64,000 nucleotides of DNA from Axinella damicornis (GCA_963931865.1 OZ007508.1:618133-682132); one strand, 5' to 3'. Shown: positions 12,701 through 23,922, counted from the stretch's first letter. Notes: generated by a model not told the origin, from the sequence alone. A program made the numbers and translations.

Positions 12701-13864
12701 AGCAAGAGCATGAAAAAACAATGATGTCATCATGCGCTCTTGTCAGAAGACTGGAGTGGCTGCTATCAGAACACTAGGGCAGCTGCTATCAGAACACTAG
12801 GGCAGCTGCAATCAGAACACTAGGCAGCTGCTATCAGAACACTAGGGCAGCTGCTATCAGATCATAACTCCAGCACCTGTGCATGCACAAGGCTTGCCTT
12901 CCTCAAAGAAGCCCTTGCGGGTGGCCATCTGAAGGGCGGCGGTGATCCCACTGGCCACGATGGGCTCCGCCTCCTGATACAGATCCTCCACCTGCAAGGG
13001 GAAAGAGGCGAGAGAGGGAGAAGGGAAACTAGTGCACATTCTTTATCTCATGGCAGTTCTAGATTTCTCTAGTCATCTCCAGCAATCCCTAGTAGTCTCT
13101 AGTAATCCCTAGTAAACTCTAGTAATCTCTAGTAGTCTCTAGTAATCCCTAGTAAACTCTAGTAATCTCTAGTAGTCTCTAGTAATCTCCAGTAAACTCT
13201 AGTAATCTCTAGTAGTCTCTAGTAATCTCCAGTAAACTCTAGTAATCTCTAGTAGTCCCTAGTGATCTCTAGTGGCTCACATGTACATGTACAATGCAAT
13301 CAATTGAAGGGCTCCGGTCAAAAAGGAGAGTAAAACGCTTCCGGGTGGAAGTTGAGATCGGACTACTCAGCGACCGTACATTGACTCACGTTCAGCGGCT
13401 GCAAGTAGAAATCACGCAAGTATCTTCATACAATCGTGCGTAAACATCGTATTCTCAATTCACGGTACAATTATTTTTCAACGTCCGTATATCTCCGGAA
13501 ACTAGAAAACGTTTTAATTCCGTTATTGACCGGAAGTCTTCAATTCCTCTATGCTTATAATTGACATTTGGAAATTCGTTCACAGATGAACTTCCCTCCA
13601 TAGAAAACGAAATTACAGATGAAGGTGGGGAGGACCTCTAGCCTCATTCCCAGGGTGCGGCCTGGGAATGAGGCTAGGAGGAACTCTCGAACCTTCCAGC
13701 TGGAACTTACTTGTGGAATGGCAGGTTTTTCACTGGTGGGTTGGACCTCCATCCATCCTCCAGCGGACTCCTGGGCTGGAGTGTCGAGCTCCATCTCCCC
13801 TTCAACATGGTCCTCATCGTAGTGAGTGGACGACGATCTTCTGTGAGGCTCTGTGTGAGTGTGT

Positions 13865-13895
<31 letters not shown>

Positions 13896-16119
13896 GGGGC
13901 GGGGGGGTGTNNNNNNNNNNNNNNNNNNNNNNNNNNNNNNNNNNNNNNNNNNNNNNNNNNNNNNNNNNNNNNNNNNNNNNNNNNNNNNNNNNNNNNNNNN
14001 NNNNNNNNNNNNNNNNNNNNNNNNNNNNNNNNNNNNNNNNNNNNNNNNNNNNNNNNNNNNNNNNNNNNNNNNNNNNNNNNNNNNNNNNNNNNNNNNNNNN
14101 NNNNNNNNNNCACCAGATGTCATCACCAACACAAACGGAAACAGATGCTATGTCGGTGTACCTGGAGAACCTAGCTTCTATGGTGATCTGCAAAAAGTTT
14201 CCGTATTCAAAAGTTTGTGCCACCATGCAACATCGATTGAAATGTGCCCTCTATCACTGGTAGCAACACACATACAGAGTCGTTGTCAGATGGGCTAAAA
14301 AGCAGGAGGGATTAGAGGGTTAAACGTACCTTCTGTGCCAGTGTCCATCTTGTCTTCCTCAATGGTGTCTCCTCTCCTCCTTCTGCTGCCGTGGTCCTGT
14401 GATGGGTTGGGAGGGGAGGAGGAGGGGAGAAAGAGGTGGGAAGGGGGAGAGGGGGAGAAAGAGGTGGTGGTGGTGGTGGTGGTGGGGGGGGGGGGGGGGG
14501 GGGGGGGGGGGAAGGAGGATATACAAAGGGAGGAGGAGGAGGGGAGTGTGGATTAGGGAAAAGGAGGGTGGACAAGGAAGGGAGGATGGATGGAGGAGGG
14601 AAAAGGGGGGAGAGAGGAGGATGGGAGCCATAGGGAGGGGATGGAGTTGGAAGGGGGAGGGAAAGATAGATGATTGCAATGAAGACATTATCGGTTATAA
14701 ATGACACAACTAGTTGACGCTTACAAATTACTGACCACAGTATACATGCAAGCATGCTCACATACACGTACCTGGAGGCGTGGTCTTTGGAGGCCCTCTC
14801 ATCAGCGAGAGGAATGAGGTCATCCGCCTTCAGTCTCTTCCGAACCTTCTTCTTCTTCCTAGGCTTCCTAAACTGAACCATCTCCTCCTCCGTGTAGTAC
14901 TCCATTGCCAGCTGTGAGGGAGCTACATCCAGAGAGATCTGCGGAGGGAGGAGGGGGAGGAGAGGGGGGGTGTGGGGGGGGGGGGGGGGGGGGGGGTGTG
15001 TGATGAGTTCATATCACAACACCCTAGCACAGCACACTCACCCCCCTGCCTTGAGCTTCTCTCTGACCAGCTGTCTCTCCCTCTGTTCCGTGGTATCCAC
15101 GTCTCCTCCCTCGCCTGTGCACAACAGAACTCACCACCTCAAATACAGCCTCCCAAACCATTACAGAATGTACACAGAATGTACACACAGGCTGTGTATG
15201 GTACAGCAGTGGAGTTGGGAAACCAGCAGCCCAGTTACAGTGCACACGTACAGAGCACAGTGTACACGTACAGAGCACAGTGTATCTCAGCCCGGAACAA
15301 GGTTACATGCACATGCTGGCCGGCAATCGTACACGTAGTACCAAATTCTTGCATTATTTCAAGAGGCTGCTGCACTCCTGGTAGCTGGTGCAGCTCACTA
15401 GTAGGACAGACTCACCATTCAGGATGATGCGCTCTGATCGCACACTGCACGTGACACGATCAGAGACAGACTACCACACAATGTACGTGACCAGATGGCA
15501 CTCGTACAACCACTCACCCAGGGCGAATGAGCGCTTCGTCTCTCCCTCAATCTCCTCATCGTACTTCTTCAAGATACTGGGCTTCTTCATCTGTGAGTGG
15601 TGCACAGGTGTGCTCATCAGAGGTCGGACTTCAGGGTTAAACATCACACACCCCACACCCCACACCACACCCACACACCACACACACACCCACACACCCC
15701 ACACCACACCCACACCCCACACCCCACACCCCACACCCCACCCCCCACACACCACACCCACACCCCACACACCACACACACACCCCCCTGGGCCAATCAC
15801 ATGTACCACTCCCACAACTATAAATGGGTCATGCTAACAACTGCTTACAACTGTAAATGCGATGACATTCTGGTATCGGAAGCAAACAGTGCCAGGCCAT
15901 TTCTCCTCATACAAACAGCACTGAATTAGGGTAGGCTGGATGGGACTGCCCTCACCTCTCCTAGCTCAAACTCTTCCTCCTCCTGCTCAAAGGGGTTATA
16001 GAGGGGCTTCCCTTTCTTCACTTCCACGTTCTTCTTAGCTTTGTCATCGTCCACCATGTTCACATTCACCAGCACGTCACCACCCTCCTCCAGCACACCT
16101 GAGCACGCAGAGGAGAGAG

Positions 16120-16201
<82 letters not shown>

Positions 16202-19200
16202 AGTGTGTGTGTGTGTGTGTTTGTGTGTTTGTGTGTGTGTGAATTTGAACGAGTATGTGTGTACATGGTGCAGGCTGCCCATACACAGTTGTAGGAGCAT
16301 GTGTGCACATGTCAGATACACACCAGTTCTCATCTTCTCACCAGAGTCTTTGATGGTTAGGATGACACCCCTGTCCTCCCTGAAGTCCTCCAATTGGTGT
16401 TCCACCGTCAGCCCTCGCAAGTCCTGTGAGGAGTACGCCTGAAAGACACACAACAATGGCCGAGTAACAAGTACAGTCTGATGTCAGAGACAAGATCCCC
16501 CCACTATATGATTTGGGCACACGGTACAGTACATGTACGTCCATGCACAGTACGTCCATGCACCTGTAGGGCACAGTCATCCATGCATAGCACGTACGTG
16601 TCTCTTCTCCTCCTGGAAGGTCTCTGAGACGAGGTCCCCCACACCAAACTCCTCGTCCATCTCCGCCAGCAGCTGTGCCTGGAGGCGAACACGACAAGTT
16701 GAGTGCGTATACAACAGTACAAGCATACTCCGACCTTTGCACTCATCCACATCTACATGTACACGCCTCAAATCCCCCTCCACATCCCACCACATCCCAC
16801 ATCTCCACATATCCCCATCTCCACACCACACACCTCACATCTCCGCATCCCACATCTCCCCACCTCACATCTCCATCTCCGCATCCCACATCTCCCCACC
16901 TCACATCTCCATCTCCACACTCTCCCAATCTCCACACACCATATCTCCACATTTATACCCCATCTCTGCATCCCACAACAAATTCGAGGCTAGATTCTCC
17001 CCCCGGAGGGGCCGGCAGCCGGGATCGAGGCCAGATCCTCCCCCCGGAGGGGCTGGAAGCCGGGATCGAGGCCCGACCATTCCCCCGGATGGGTTGACAG
17101 CCGCGACCAAACTCCGATCCTCCCCCTGGAGCAGCTGACAGCCGGGATTGAGACTCAATCCTGGCATTTCCACACCCACACCCCACACCCCCCACACACC
17201 CACATCTCCACACTCATTCCACTTACTCTCTTCTCTGCCTTTTCCTTCTCTTTCTGAAGTTGTCTCATTCTGCTCACCCACTCTGCAGCACCCTCCTCCT
17301 CCTCTTCCGCCAGTGTTCTTACTGAACTGTGAGGAGGAAGGGAGGGAGGGAGGGAGGGAGGGAGGGAGGGAGGGAGGGAGGGAGGGAGGGAGGGAGGGAG
17401 GGAGGGAAGGAGGGAGGGGGAGGGAGGCAGGCAGGCAGGGAGGGAAGGAGGGAGGAGGAGGGAGGCAGGCAGGCAGGGAGGGAAGGAGGAAGGGAGGGAG
17501 GGAGGAAGGGAGGGAGGGAGGGAGGGAGGAAGGGAGGGGTAGGCAGGCAGGGGGGGAGGAAGGGAGGGAGGGTTTAAAAGAATTCTTACACAGTTGTTCA
17601 GAAGGCACATTAGCTGACTTGCGTGGTTCATTCAGCAAATTATAGCTAAATACAGTACGACATGGATCAACCTACTGCACCTCAGTTTATCCGCTATTCT
17701 TCTCGTTTCCTTCATGGTCTCAATCTTGCTTCGCAACTGCAGGCGTGTGTACAAATGTCAGTGTTATCACGGGCCAAGGTTGACGGCACATGGACCCTAG
17801 TCTCGCTCCCTGGCCGTTCACACCTCATCATATGCAGTATGCAAACATGGGTGGGAGATCTGGCCACGTGCGGTGAAGGTAGACACATGGCCGACATAGA
17901 ATCTCAAAGCTCTTCCTTGTAATGTCAGTCCGTGGGCTGGAGGCCAGAGCGTTCACCACGCAGTATCAACACCATTCGTTGTTCAAGGCACCATGAACAG
18001 GCTGACGTGGAACGGGAATTACTATGCCCCCCCCGTGTGTCTACCATCTGTCTACATGACATCATCGCACGTGACAAGGCCTTTCCCCTCCGTACTTGCA
18101 TACTGCAAGCGATCAAAGACTGGCGGCGGGAACAGTCTGGGAACAAGGCTGGGAACGACAACAATTAACGTACAGGTTGCATATCAAATAGATAGATAGA
18201 TAGATAGATAGATAGACAGACAGATAGATACATGTAGTGACATAGATAGAGAGATAGATAGGTACATTTTTGATTTTACAGTAATGTCCTGTTCACTAGT
18301 CAGTGTGTATCGGCTCATCTACCACCGCCAATGAAATGAAACCACCTTATGGTACACTTGTACATGCGTGCAAGAAACGCCACAAGCACATCCACATCAG
18401 CTGAGAACAGACCTCTGGAATGACAAACACCTTGGCCACACTGGCTGCAACTGTACCTTCTCCGCAGCCTTGATCTCTCCGATGTTCTTTGGAGGAACAT
18501 GAACATCCTTCTTCTTAGCCTCCTCTGCACAGAAGATATTATCAAATGCAAAATGTCACGACACACAAACTGTTTAGCACGGACAATGCCTCAGAGCTAG
18601 AGTGCATCTTGTCACAGAGAGAGGAGGCAGCCGTTACCTGTTCCCTTCTCCCCTTCCTCTCCCTCTGGCTTGTCTCCTTCCACCTCCAGAGGTTTCAGGC
18701 CCAGTTTGGCTCGCAGCTTGCTGCACGACACAAGTGTACAGTACCAGTTACTGCTATACAGCCATAGCACATCACAGTACCAGTTACTGCTATACAGCCA
18801 TAGCACATCACAGTACCAGTTACTGCTATACAGCCATAGCACATCACAGTACCAGTTACTGCTATACAGCCATAGCACATCACAGCACCAGTTACTGCTA
18901 TACAGCCACAGCACATCACAGTACCAGTTACTGCTATACAGCCATAGCACATCACAGTACCAGTTACTGCTATACAGCCATAGCACATCACAGTACCAGT
19001 TACTGCTATACAGCCATAGCACATCACAGTACCAGTTACTGCTATACAGCCATAGCACATCACAGTACCAGTTACTGCTATACAGCCATAGCACATTACA
19101 GTACCAGTTACTGCTATACAGCCATAGCACATTACAGTACCAGTTACTGCTATACAGCCATAGCACATCACAGTACCAGTTACTGCTATACAGCCATAGC

Positions 19201-21411
19201 ACATCACAGTACCAGTTACTGCTATACAGCCATAGCACATCACATTGAAACTGATGGGGGGGGGGCAGTGAGGCTGGTTTGCTTCGAATTGTTTTCAAGC
19301 ATGTACACTTGTCATGTCCTAGAACATAAAACCCCAGCAATGGCTCACTTTGTCTCCTCAATGCTGAGTGAACTGTCTCCACCTGATCCCTTTAGTAGCG
19401 GACCTTCCTCCTGCTCCTCCTCCTCCTCCTCTCCCTCTCTCTCTCCCTCTCCAGGGTAACTGGATCCTGTACCAACGAGTATGTCTTGCCATAACCTCCC
19501 CTCCCTGCACACAGCCACACAGACAGACATACATGCATGCACATGACATACCATTCTTCCCTCTCGCCCCCTGCCTCCTCCCCCTCACAGGCGACTCCCT
19601 CCTCTCCTGTAGCTTCCTCTGCTTGTGCTGACTGGGATGCTCCATGTCAGAGCCGCTGTCCGTGGGACTACGAGACCTCTTGCGACGATTGCCGGAGCGC
19701 TCAGCACCACGGGACGGCTCCTGCATGCAGAGTGAGAGAGGTAGCCCACTTGCTGCAGCTGTTGCAGCTACGGTACAGGGTACACGCTGGGTCAGAGGCT
19801 TGAACACATTCTTTAAAGAAGAACACACATGTTCGTACAGCCACGTTCCCAGGCTGTCCCCACCGCCAGGTTTTGACCGCTTGCAGTGTGCAAGATACAG
19901 CGGGGGAACGAGCCAACCAGAACAGAGTGGATGAGTGGAGGGGTGTGGATGAGTGGATGGGGATGGAGGGGTGTGGATGAGTGGGTGGGGTGGTGGATGG
20001 GATGGAGGGGTGTGGATGAGTGGATGGGGATGGAGGGGTGTGGATGAGTGGGTGGGGTGGTGGATGGGATGGACGGGTATGGATGAGTGGATGGGGTGGT
20101 GGATGGGATGGAGGGGTGTGGATGAGTGGATGGGGTGGTGGATGGGATGGAGGGGTGTGGATGAGTGGATGGGATGGAGGGGTGTGGATGAGTGGGTAGG
20201 GTGGTGGATGGGATGGAGGGGTGTGGAGTGGTGTGGATGAGTGGATGGGGCAGGTGAGTGTGTAGTATACTAAACAGTGTCGCAAGACTGCACACCTTCT
20301 CTACCCTCCTGGTGTCACTGCGCTCCTCTCGCTCCCTTCTCCTCCTGACTTCATGTCTATCATCTTCTTTGTCCTCCTCCCCACTTGAGGAGCTATGGCG
20401 GCGGTGGCGACGATCACGCTGGTCTGATTCTGAGGGAGGAGAGAGGGAGGAACGGAGGGAGGGGAGAGGACGGAACGGAGGGAGGGAGAGAGGGAGAGAG
20501 GGAGGGAGGGAGGGAGGGAGGGAGGGAGGGAGGGAGGGAGGGAGGGAGGGAGGGAGGGAAGAGAGGGAGGGAGAGAGAGGGAGGGAGAGACTAATACAGA
20601 TACCACAGAACATGTCAGGATCTCTGAGCAACACCTTTGCTCACCATCTCTCCTTCTGTCCTTCTCCCTCTCTTTCCTACTGGTCTCCCTCTCCTTCTCC
20701 TTACCCCTCTCCCTCGACCTCTCCCCATCCTTCTCTCTCTCCCGTGACCTGTCCCTGCCTCTGTTCCTACAGGTATGTTGGACCACATAACGCACTCACA
20801 TGCCATGTCCATGCCCCGACAGCAAGTCTCATCCTGCAGCAGCACATCACAAACACAGCATAGTTGTGTAGGCGAGGGGAATGGGTCCCCCCCCCCCCCC
20901 CCCCCCCTCCATTTCCCTCACCTACACGCCTATGCTATATTTGTGACATTGTACCCAAGAGCTGGAACATAAACTCATCTGGTGTGGTAGCCTCGTTCCC
21001 AGTCCCACATGGTCTGGGAACGAGGCTAGTGGTGAGGAGGACAATGCTTACCTATCCCGTGACCTGTCCCTCTCCTTCGACCTGTCTCTCTCCTTTGATC
21101 TTTCTCGTTTTCTCTCCTTTCTGCTTGACCCTGGATGACAGACAATCAAACCGGCCATTGTTAGTGCTGGTGATAAAACAAAACTATTCCCTCCTATACG
21201 CTGTACAAGAGAAAGAACGCCCAGGCATCAATTTCAGAAAATATGGTAGTCGATACATTTGTTTTCCATTTAAGCTAGTGGAATTTAACCAGCCATTAAC
21301 AGTGATCACACACCATCAGAACTTACTCTCTCTCTCCTCCTCGCTCGAATCGTCTCGGTGGTGTCTCCTCCTGCCCTCTTTCTCCTTGCTCTTTTTGGAG
21401 GAGGAGCCCAT
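6786..21411 (-). CDS. SART1: SART1, U4/U6.U5 tri-snRNP splicing factor
   Basis: SART1 (Snu66 family) is needed for tri-snRNP assembly and spliceosome activation in the nucleus. Exons in gene order, by low coordinate and length in nt: 21327 (85), 21052 (79), 20645 (122), 20296 (134), 19552 (169), 19349 (118), 18638 (83), 18457 (68), 17681 (56), 17227 (100), 16598 (81), 16342 (97), 15956 (143), 15518 (73), 15042 (73), 14772 (167), 14330 (53), 13711 (130), 12877 (115), 12421 (61), 9839 (36), 8882 (112), 8220 (90), 7075 (122), 6786 (25). The N-terminus is Arg/Ser-rich ([13 protein letters not shown]). Family landmarks include [57 protein letters not shown]-like [23 protein letters not shown] and [14 protein letters not shown]. 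About 797 codons are visible. The family's FCRTLGEIPTYG block is missing and probably lies in the 13911-14110 gap. Exons 12421 and 9839 are supported mainly by phase. The ATG directly follows a splice acceptor, implying a 5'UTR exon upstream. Confidence 0.95.
7280..7325. mobile_element. 46-bp hairpin element (TAGCCTCA family)
   Basis: The ends TAGCCTCATTCTC and GGGAACGAGGCTA are inverted and imperfect. No clear target duplication was seen. It lies in SART1 intron 23. Confidence 0.55.
7372..7707. repeat. Perfect 336-bp palindrome
   Basis: The two 168-bp arms are exact reverse complements with no spacer, centred on AGTACT at 7537-7542. The arms contain no recognised gene. It lies in SART1 intron 23, next to the copy-2 repeat at 7707-7905. 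Confidence 0.9.
7707..7905. repeat. Dispersed repeat, copy 2 of 2
   Basis: This is the partner of 6341-6575, sharing the block with GTTAGCCTACGGAGG and the stretch ending ACTGGTGGCAACTAT. It is intronic in SART1. Confidence 0.7.
9044..9662. repeat. 79-bp minisatellite in SART1 intron 21
   Basis: About 7.5 tandem copies of a unit containing CACTGTCCTGGACACACCCA and GGTCACATGATCCAGGG. One copy has an internal deletion and one has an extra TGCA. Reading frames through it are by-products of the repetition. Confidence 0.9.
9888..10035. repeat. Three copies of a 56-bp repeat
   Basis: A near-identical unit with AAAGCATCCTACAGTGATGA and ACACAATAGTATACTGGGAT is repeated three times just upstream of SART1 exon 21 in gene orientation. 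Confidence 0.85.
10065..10480. repeat. 42-bp minisatellite in SART1 intron 20
   Basis: About nine units with CCACACCCACTCACTCCACA and GGGAGACAGGAGGGGGAGCA, becoming degenerate towards 10480. The unit length is a multiple of three, so false reading frames arise on both strands. Confidence 0.9.
10546..12410. repeat. 19-bp satellite, about 98 copies, in SART1 intron 20
   Basis: The unit CCAGTGACCACTCCCCTGG repeats with very few changes, mainly ACTCCCC versus ACACCCC, plus a few GACC variants at the left end. Because 19 is not a multiple of three and the unit has no stop on the minus strand, all three minus frames stay open for about 1.9 kb. These are not genes. SART1 exon 20 (12421-12481) abuts the right end. 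Confidence 0.97.
12530..12860. repeat. Nested repeat: 22-bp units within a 160-bp duplication
   Basis: Units of the type CACTAGGGCAGCTGCTATCA are tandem. A larger block with GAGCATGAAAAAACAATGAT occurs twice, beginning near 12542 and 12703. It lies in SART1 intron 19. Confidence 0.85.
13057..13275. repeat. Short tandem CTCTAGTAAT-type repeat
   Basis: A ten-base motif close to CTCTAGTAAT/CTCTAGTAGT is repeated about 20 times in SART1 intron 18. The same motif recurs briefly at 8116-8155 and 58270-58345 (TOLLIP intron 3). Confidence 0.85.
13639..13676. mobile_element. 38-bp hairpin element with near-exact target duplication
   Basis: The ends TAGCCTCATTCCCAG and CTGGGAATGAGGCTA are perfect inverted repeats. 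The flanks 13629-13638 and 13677-13686 match at nine of ten bases. It lies in SART1 intron 18. Confidence 0.75.
13911..14110. other. Assembly gap of 200 N inside SART1
   Basis: The gap is flanked on its left by a GT run and a poly-G tract (13858-13908), which probably caused the break. The round size suggests a placeholder of unknown true length. The conserved SART1 exon or exons that should lie between exon 14330-14382 and exon 13711-13840 are not visible and probably fall here. Confidence 0.95.
14461..14512. repeat. GGT repeat and poly-G tract
   Basis: A run of GGT units is followed by a G homopolymer in SART1 intron 16, within a purine-rich stretch (14400-14670). A further G run lies at 14968-14996. 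These tracts are prone to length error. Confidence 0.9.
15645..15790. repeat. CA-rich low-complexity repeat
   Basis: A run of CACACC/CACCCC units lies in SART1 intron 13. Confidence 0.9.
16121..16242. repeat. GT dinucleotide microsatellite
   Basis: About 60 GT units with occasional interruptions lie just upstream of SART1 exon 13 in gene orientation. Confidence 0.95.
16745..16975. repeat. CACATCTCC-type low-complexity repeat
   Basis: Units of the type CCCACATCTCCCCACCTCA, with a 33-bp higher-order repeat, lie in SART1 intron 10. Confidence 0.85.
16985..17150. repeat. 41-bp GC-rich tandem repeat, four copies
   Basis: Four diverging copies of a unit with CTCCCCCCGGAGGGG and GCCGGGATCGAGG. 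The unit contains a small CCCCCGGAGGGG palindrome. It lies in SART1 intron 10. Confidence 0.8.
17336..17572. repeat. GGGA microsatellite
   Basis: GGGA/GGCA units lie next to SART1 exon 10. The three open frames on each strand are artefacts of the repeat. Confidence 0.95.
18188..18262. repeat. GATA microsatellite
   Basis: GATA/GACA tetranucleotide units lie in SART1 intron 8. Confidence 0.95.
18735..19245. repeat. 36-bp minisatellite in SART1 intron 6
   Basis: About 14 copies of a unit with CAGTACCAGTTACTGCTATA and CAGCCATAGCACAT. Copies are nearly identical. The length is a multiple of three, so long false frames appear on both strands. Confidence 0.95.
19930..20245. repeat. GGATGAGTGGATG minisatellite
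   Basis: A repeat of about 30 to 60 bp built from GGATGAGTGG and GGTGGATGGGATGGAGGG lies in SART1 intron 4. Confidence 0.9.
20488..20588. repeat. GGGA microsatellite
   Basis: Simple GGGA repeat in SART1 intron 3. Confidence 0.95.
20988..21028. mobile_element. 41-bp hairpin element
   Basis: The ends TAGCCTCGTTCCCAG and CTGGGAACGAGGCTA are exact inverted repeats. The nine-base flanks match at seven positions. It lies in SART1 intron 2. Confidence 0.7.
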
Positions 21412-22868
21412 CTGAAAAGATGGATGAGAATATAGTTACAGCTCCATGCAAGACCGGCCTCAGGGGCCACCCATGCCAGCAAGGTCCTGTACATGTAGGG
21501 GGGTTGGAGGAACTAATTGCTACAAAGACAAGGGGTGGTCACTCAAATATGTGCCATACTTAGAAATGTGACCACGATCACAGCCGTGACCATCCCAAAA
21601 CATGTGACCCTGTAACTGTCTGCTGCGACTGCATAACGTTTTGGCAGTATGCAGAGTAAAACGGTAAGCCACACCCACACCATGCCTACATCCGCCATAT
21701 ACAAGATTTCTCAAGGGGTGGTCACTCCCATATGCGCGATACTTAGAGCTGCGACCGGGGTCACAATGCGGTCACTGGGTCACCGAGGTTTTTCCTGTGC
21801 GGTCACAGGGTCACGAAGGTTTTTCCAAGCGGTCACAGCCTAAATTTTAAGACTTTAGAAATCGCTGCAAACAGAAGAACGTACACAAGTTAGCTAGCCA
21901 GTGTTTCAGTTATGCAGCAGCGATGGCAGGAGGTATATGTCGAGCGCTCCGAGCCGTGTACTTCGCGCTTAGCCTCGTTCCCAGGCTCCTCCCCGTGCGC
22001 GCGCCGACGAAAAATACGGGTGCACGTGCACGGCACGCACTTTACACGTGATCTTTCGAGGTAGCTTACCGTTAAAATTTATACCAGATTGCAGAAAAGT
22101 GTTGCTGAATACTCCACGTCTCACAGTCTCCTTCGCTCCATGGCCGCTTCTGCGCTGCTTTTATCCGCCAGCGTGACAGCCTTTGATTGACAGCCTTCGA
22201 TTCAGCTGAGCAGTACGGTACGGTACAGTTGAGAGGTCACAGGGTCATCAATAATTTTACGGTGCGGTCACGGGGTCACCAACGATTTTGACGGCCGGTC
22301 ACGAGGTCACAGCCGAATTTAGGCGGTCACAATTTGTAACCCCGGTCGCAGCTCTAAGTATTGCGCATATGGGAGTGACCACCCCTTGTTTCTGGTCGCA
22401 GCTCTATAAGTACAGTGCTTATCGGAATGATCACCCCTTGAAAGAATTGTCATAGCCACAGGTGCACCCAAAGAAAGACAGAGCCACAACATAGTATCCA
22501 CTGACTTGTGTCTGTGTCTGACCGCCACTGAACGCAGTCATGGCAGTGTGCACGTTATGTCCTAAATAATGCACACCAACTTTTACTTCACCCAACAGTG
22601 ACAATACCTCAATACTATGTCAGCATGACCATTAGATCTACTCTCGTGACTTACTCTCCAGGTAGTGGCTGAAATACAATGGACAGCCTCTCGGCGAGTG
22701 GATTTCGTGGAAAGTAAAGTAGCTGGACGACGCACACACGTTTGTAAGCTCCAGGCCCGTTCCCAGACCGTTAGTAAAACTTACGTTACATTCCAGTTCT
22801 GGCATGAACCGTGGATTGAACTCACTTCTTGTACTGACAAAACTGTGTTCGACTGTACTGGCGATGTA
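21412..22868. other. Divergent intergenic region between SART1 and MRPS21
   Basis: The two coding starts face away from each other over 1457 bp, so both promoters must lie here. Much of it is occupied by the inverted-repeat element at 21712-22388. No TATA box was recognised. CpG-rich sequence around 21930-22210 is the best promoter candidate. Confidence 0.6.
21712..22388. mobile_element. Inverted-repeat element with GGTCAC-rich interior
   Basis: The ends CAAGGGGTGGTCACTCCCAT and its complement at 22369-22388 extend into arms of about 55 bp sharing GAGCTGCGACCGGGG. The interior repeats GGTCACAGGGTCAC-like words. Weaker outer ends at 21530 and 22441 suggest nested insertion. The flanks share TTTCT, a possible 5-bp target duplication. 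Relatives lie at 54149-54627. Confidence 0.75.
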
Positions 22869-23922
22869 ATGGCTTCCAGACTGCCAGCGACGGGCAGGAT
22901 GGTGTTGGTAGACAGGAAATCGGTTTCCCTTGCGTACAGAGGTCTCACCAGGATTATGCACAGAACTGGATTGCAAAGAAAGGTGCTGCTTGAGCAGCAT
23001 AAATTATCTAGACCTTTAGCTTAATCCATTACATGAAGTGTCTTGACTGTGTGACTCCTGCACGTGGTTTCCTGGGCTTTGATGTCGTAAACACTCATCT
23101 TGACTGGTTGCCGGTGGAATGGAGAGTATAATGTAACCTCACCCCCTCTCTGCATATGTACGCCTGACCACTCTTGCATTATGCAGGAGTGGTCAGGTGC
23201 TTTATGATAAGCCTCATATACAGCTAACTGCCATGCAGATATTTACTAGGCTCTTGTAGTGGTGACAATTTGTCTTTAGTGTGACCAAGTGACCCCCTCC
23301 CCCTTGTGTGAACGGTTTGTTGGATTGCCGTAATTGAATACCAGGTTCAACTGTCATAGAGCGGCTGCGTTTGACGTCACTGGCCATAAAACAACCGAAA
23401 TGCCCTCTGCTATATTCGTTAGACTGCATGACAAGACGGTATATAGTAATTTCTACAATGATCTTAGAAACGCAAGCAGCTAGGGACTTACGAAGCGCTG
23501 TAGCGCAGTTGCCATGCCAATTAGATTGAGCAGCTACGTGTCCTGGAGTACAAGTGAGCTAATAGTTTCTGTTCAGCTGCCATTGAACTCCATGTTCTTT
23601 TGCCTTGTGGAAGTACTCGGTCACGTGGTTTGGTGACGTCAATGCAGCCGCTCTATAGGTCATTTGCACACCCTTGAAAAGAAGGTCTTGTTCCCAGGCC
23701 ATCAGTAGGTTTGTACAGAGGGTCTGGAATGGGACTAAGGTCAGCTATGACGACACTGGCTACCTTATCCTAATGCAGCTGGCCCAGAGGCGGTTCTATG
23801 AGAAACCCACCAAGAAGAGAGAAAGACTGGAGTACGAGAAATGCTTCAGGATATACAACCGAGAAATGAAGAAGAAGATTGCATTTGTTATGCAGCAGCA
23901 CGATCCTCTTCCGCCAATATGA
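22869..23922 (+). CDS. MRPS21: Mitochondrial ribosomal protein bS21m
   Basis: Two coding exons, 22869-22982 and 23779-23922, join in phase 0 to give 85 residues; the human protein has 87. The family core is clear: SVSLAYRGLTRIM, then RRFYEKPTKKRERLEYEKC, FRIYNREMKKKIAFVM. The splice falls before the RRFYEKP block. The start MASRLP aligns with the usual N-terminus. The protein is basic and binds small-subunit rRNA in the mitoribosome. The frame stays open upstream of the ATG, but that sequence has no family match. Gene order is head-to-head with SART1. Confidence 0.93.

Noticed and set aside
13555..14298. Frames spanning the N gap
   Set aside because: They read through unknown bases; only 13711-13840 is supported as a SART1 exon.
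18602..19459. A 285-residue plus-strand frame and minus-strand shadows
   Set aside because: They run through the 36-bp array in SART1 intron 6 and clip real SART1 exons in the wrong frame.
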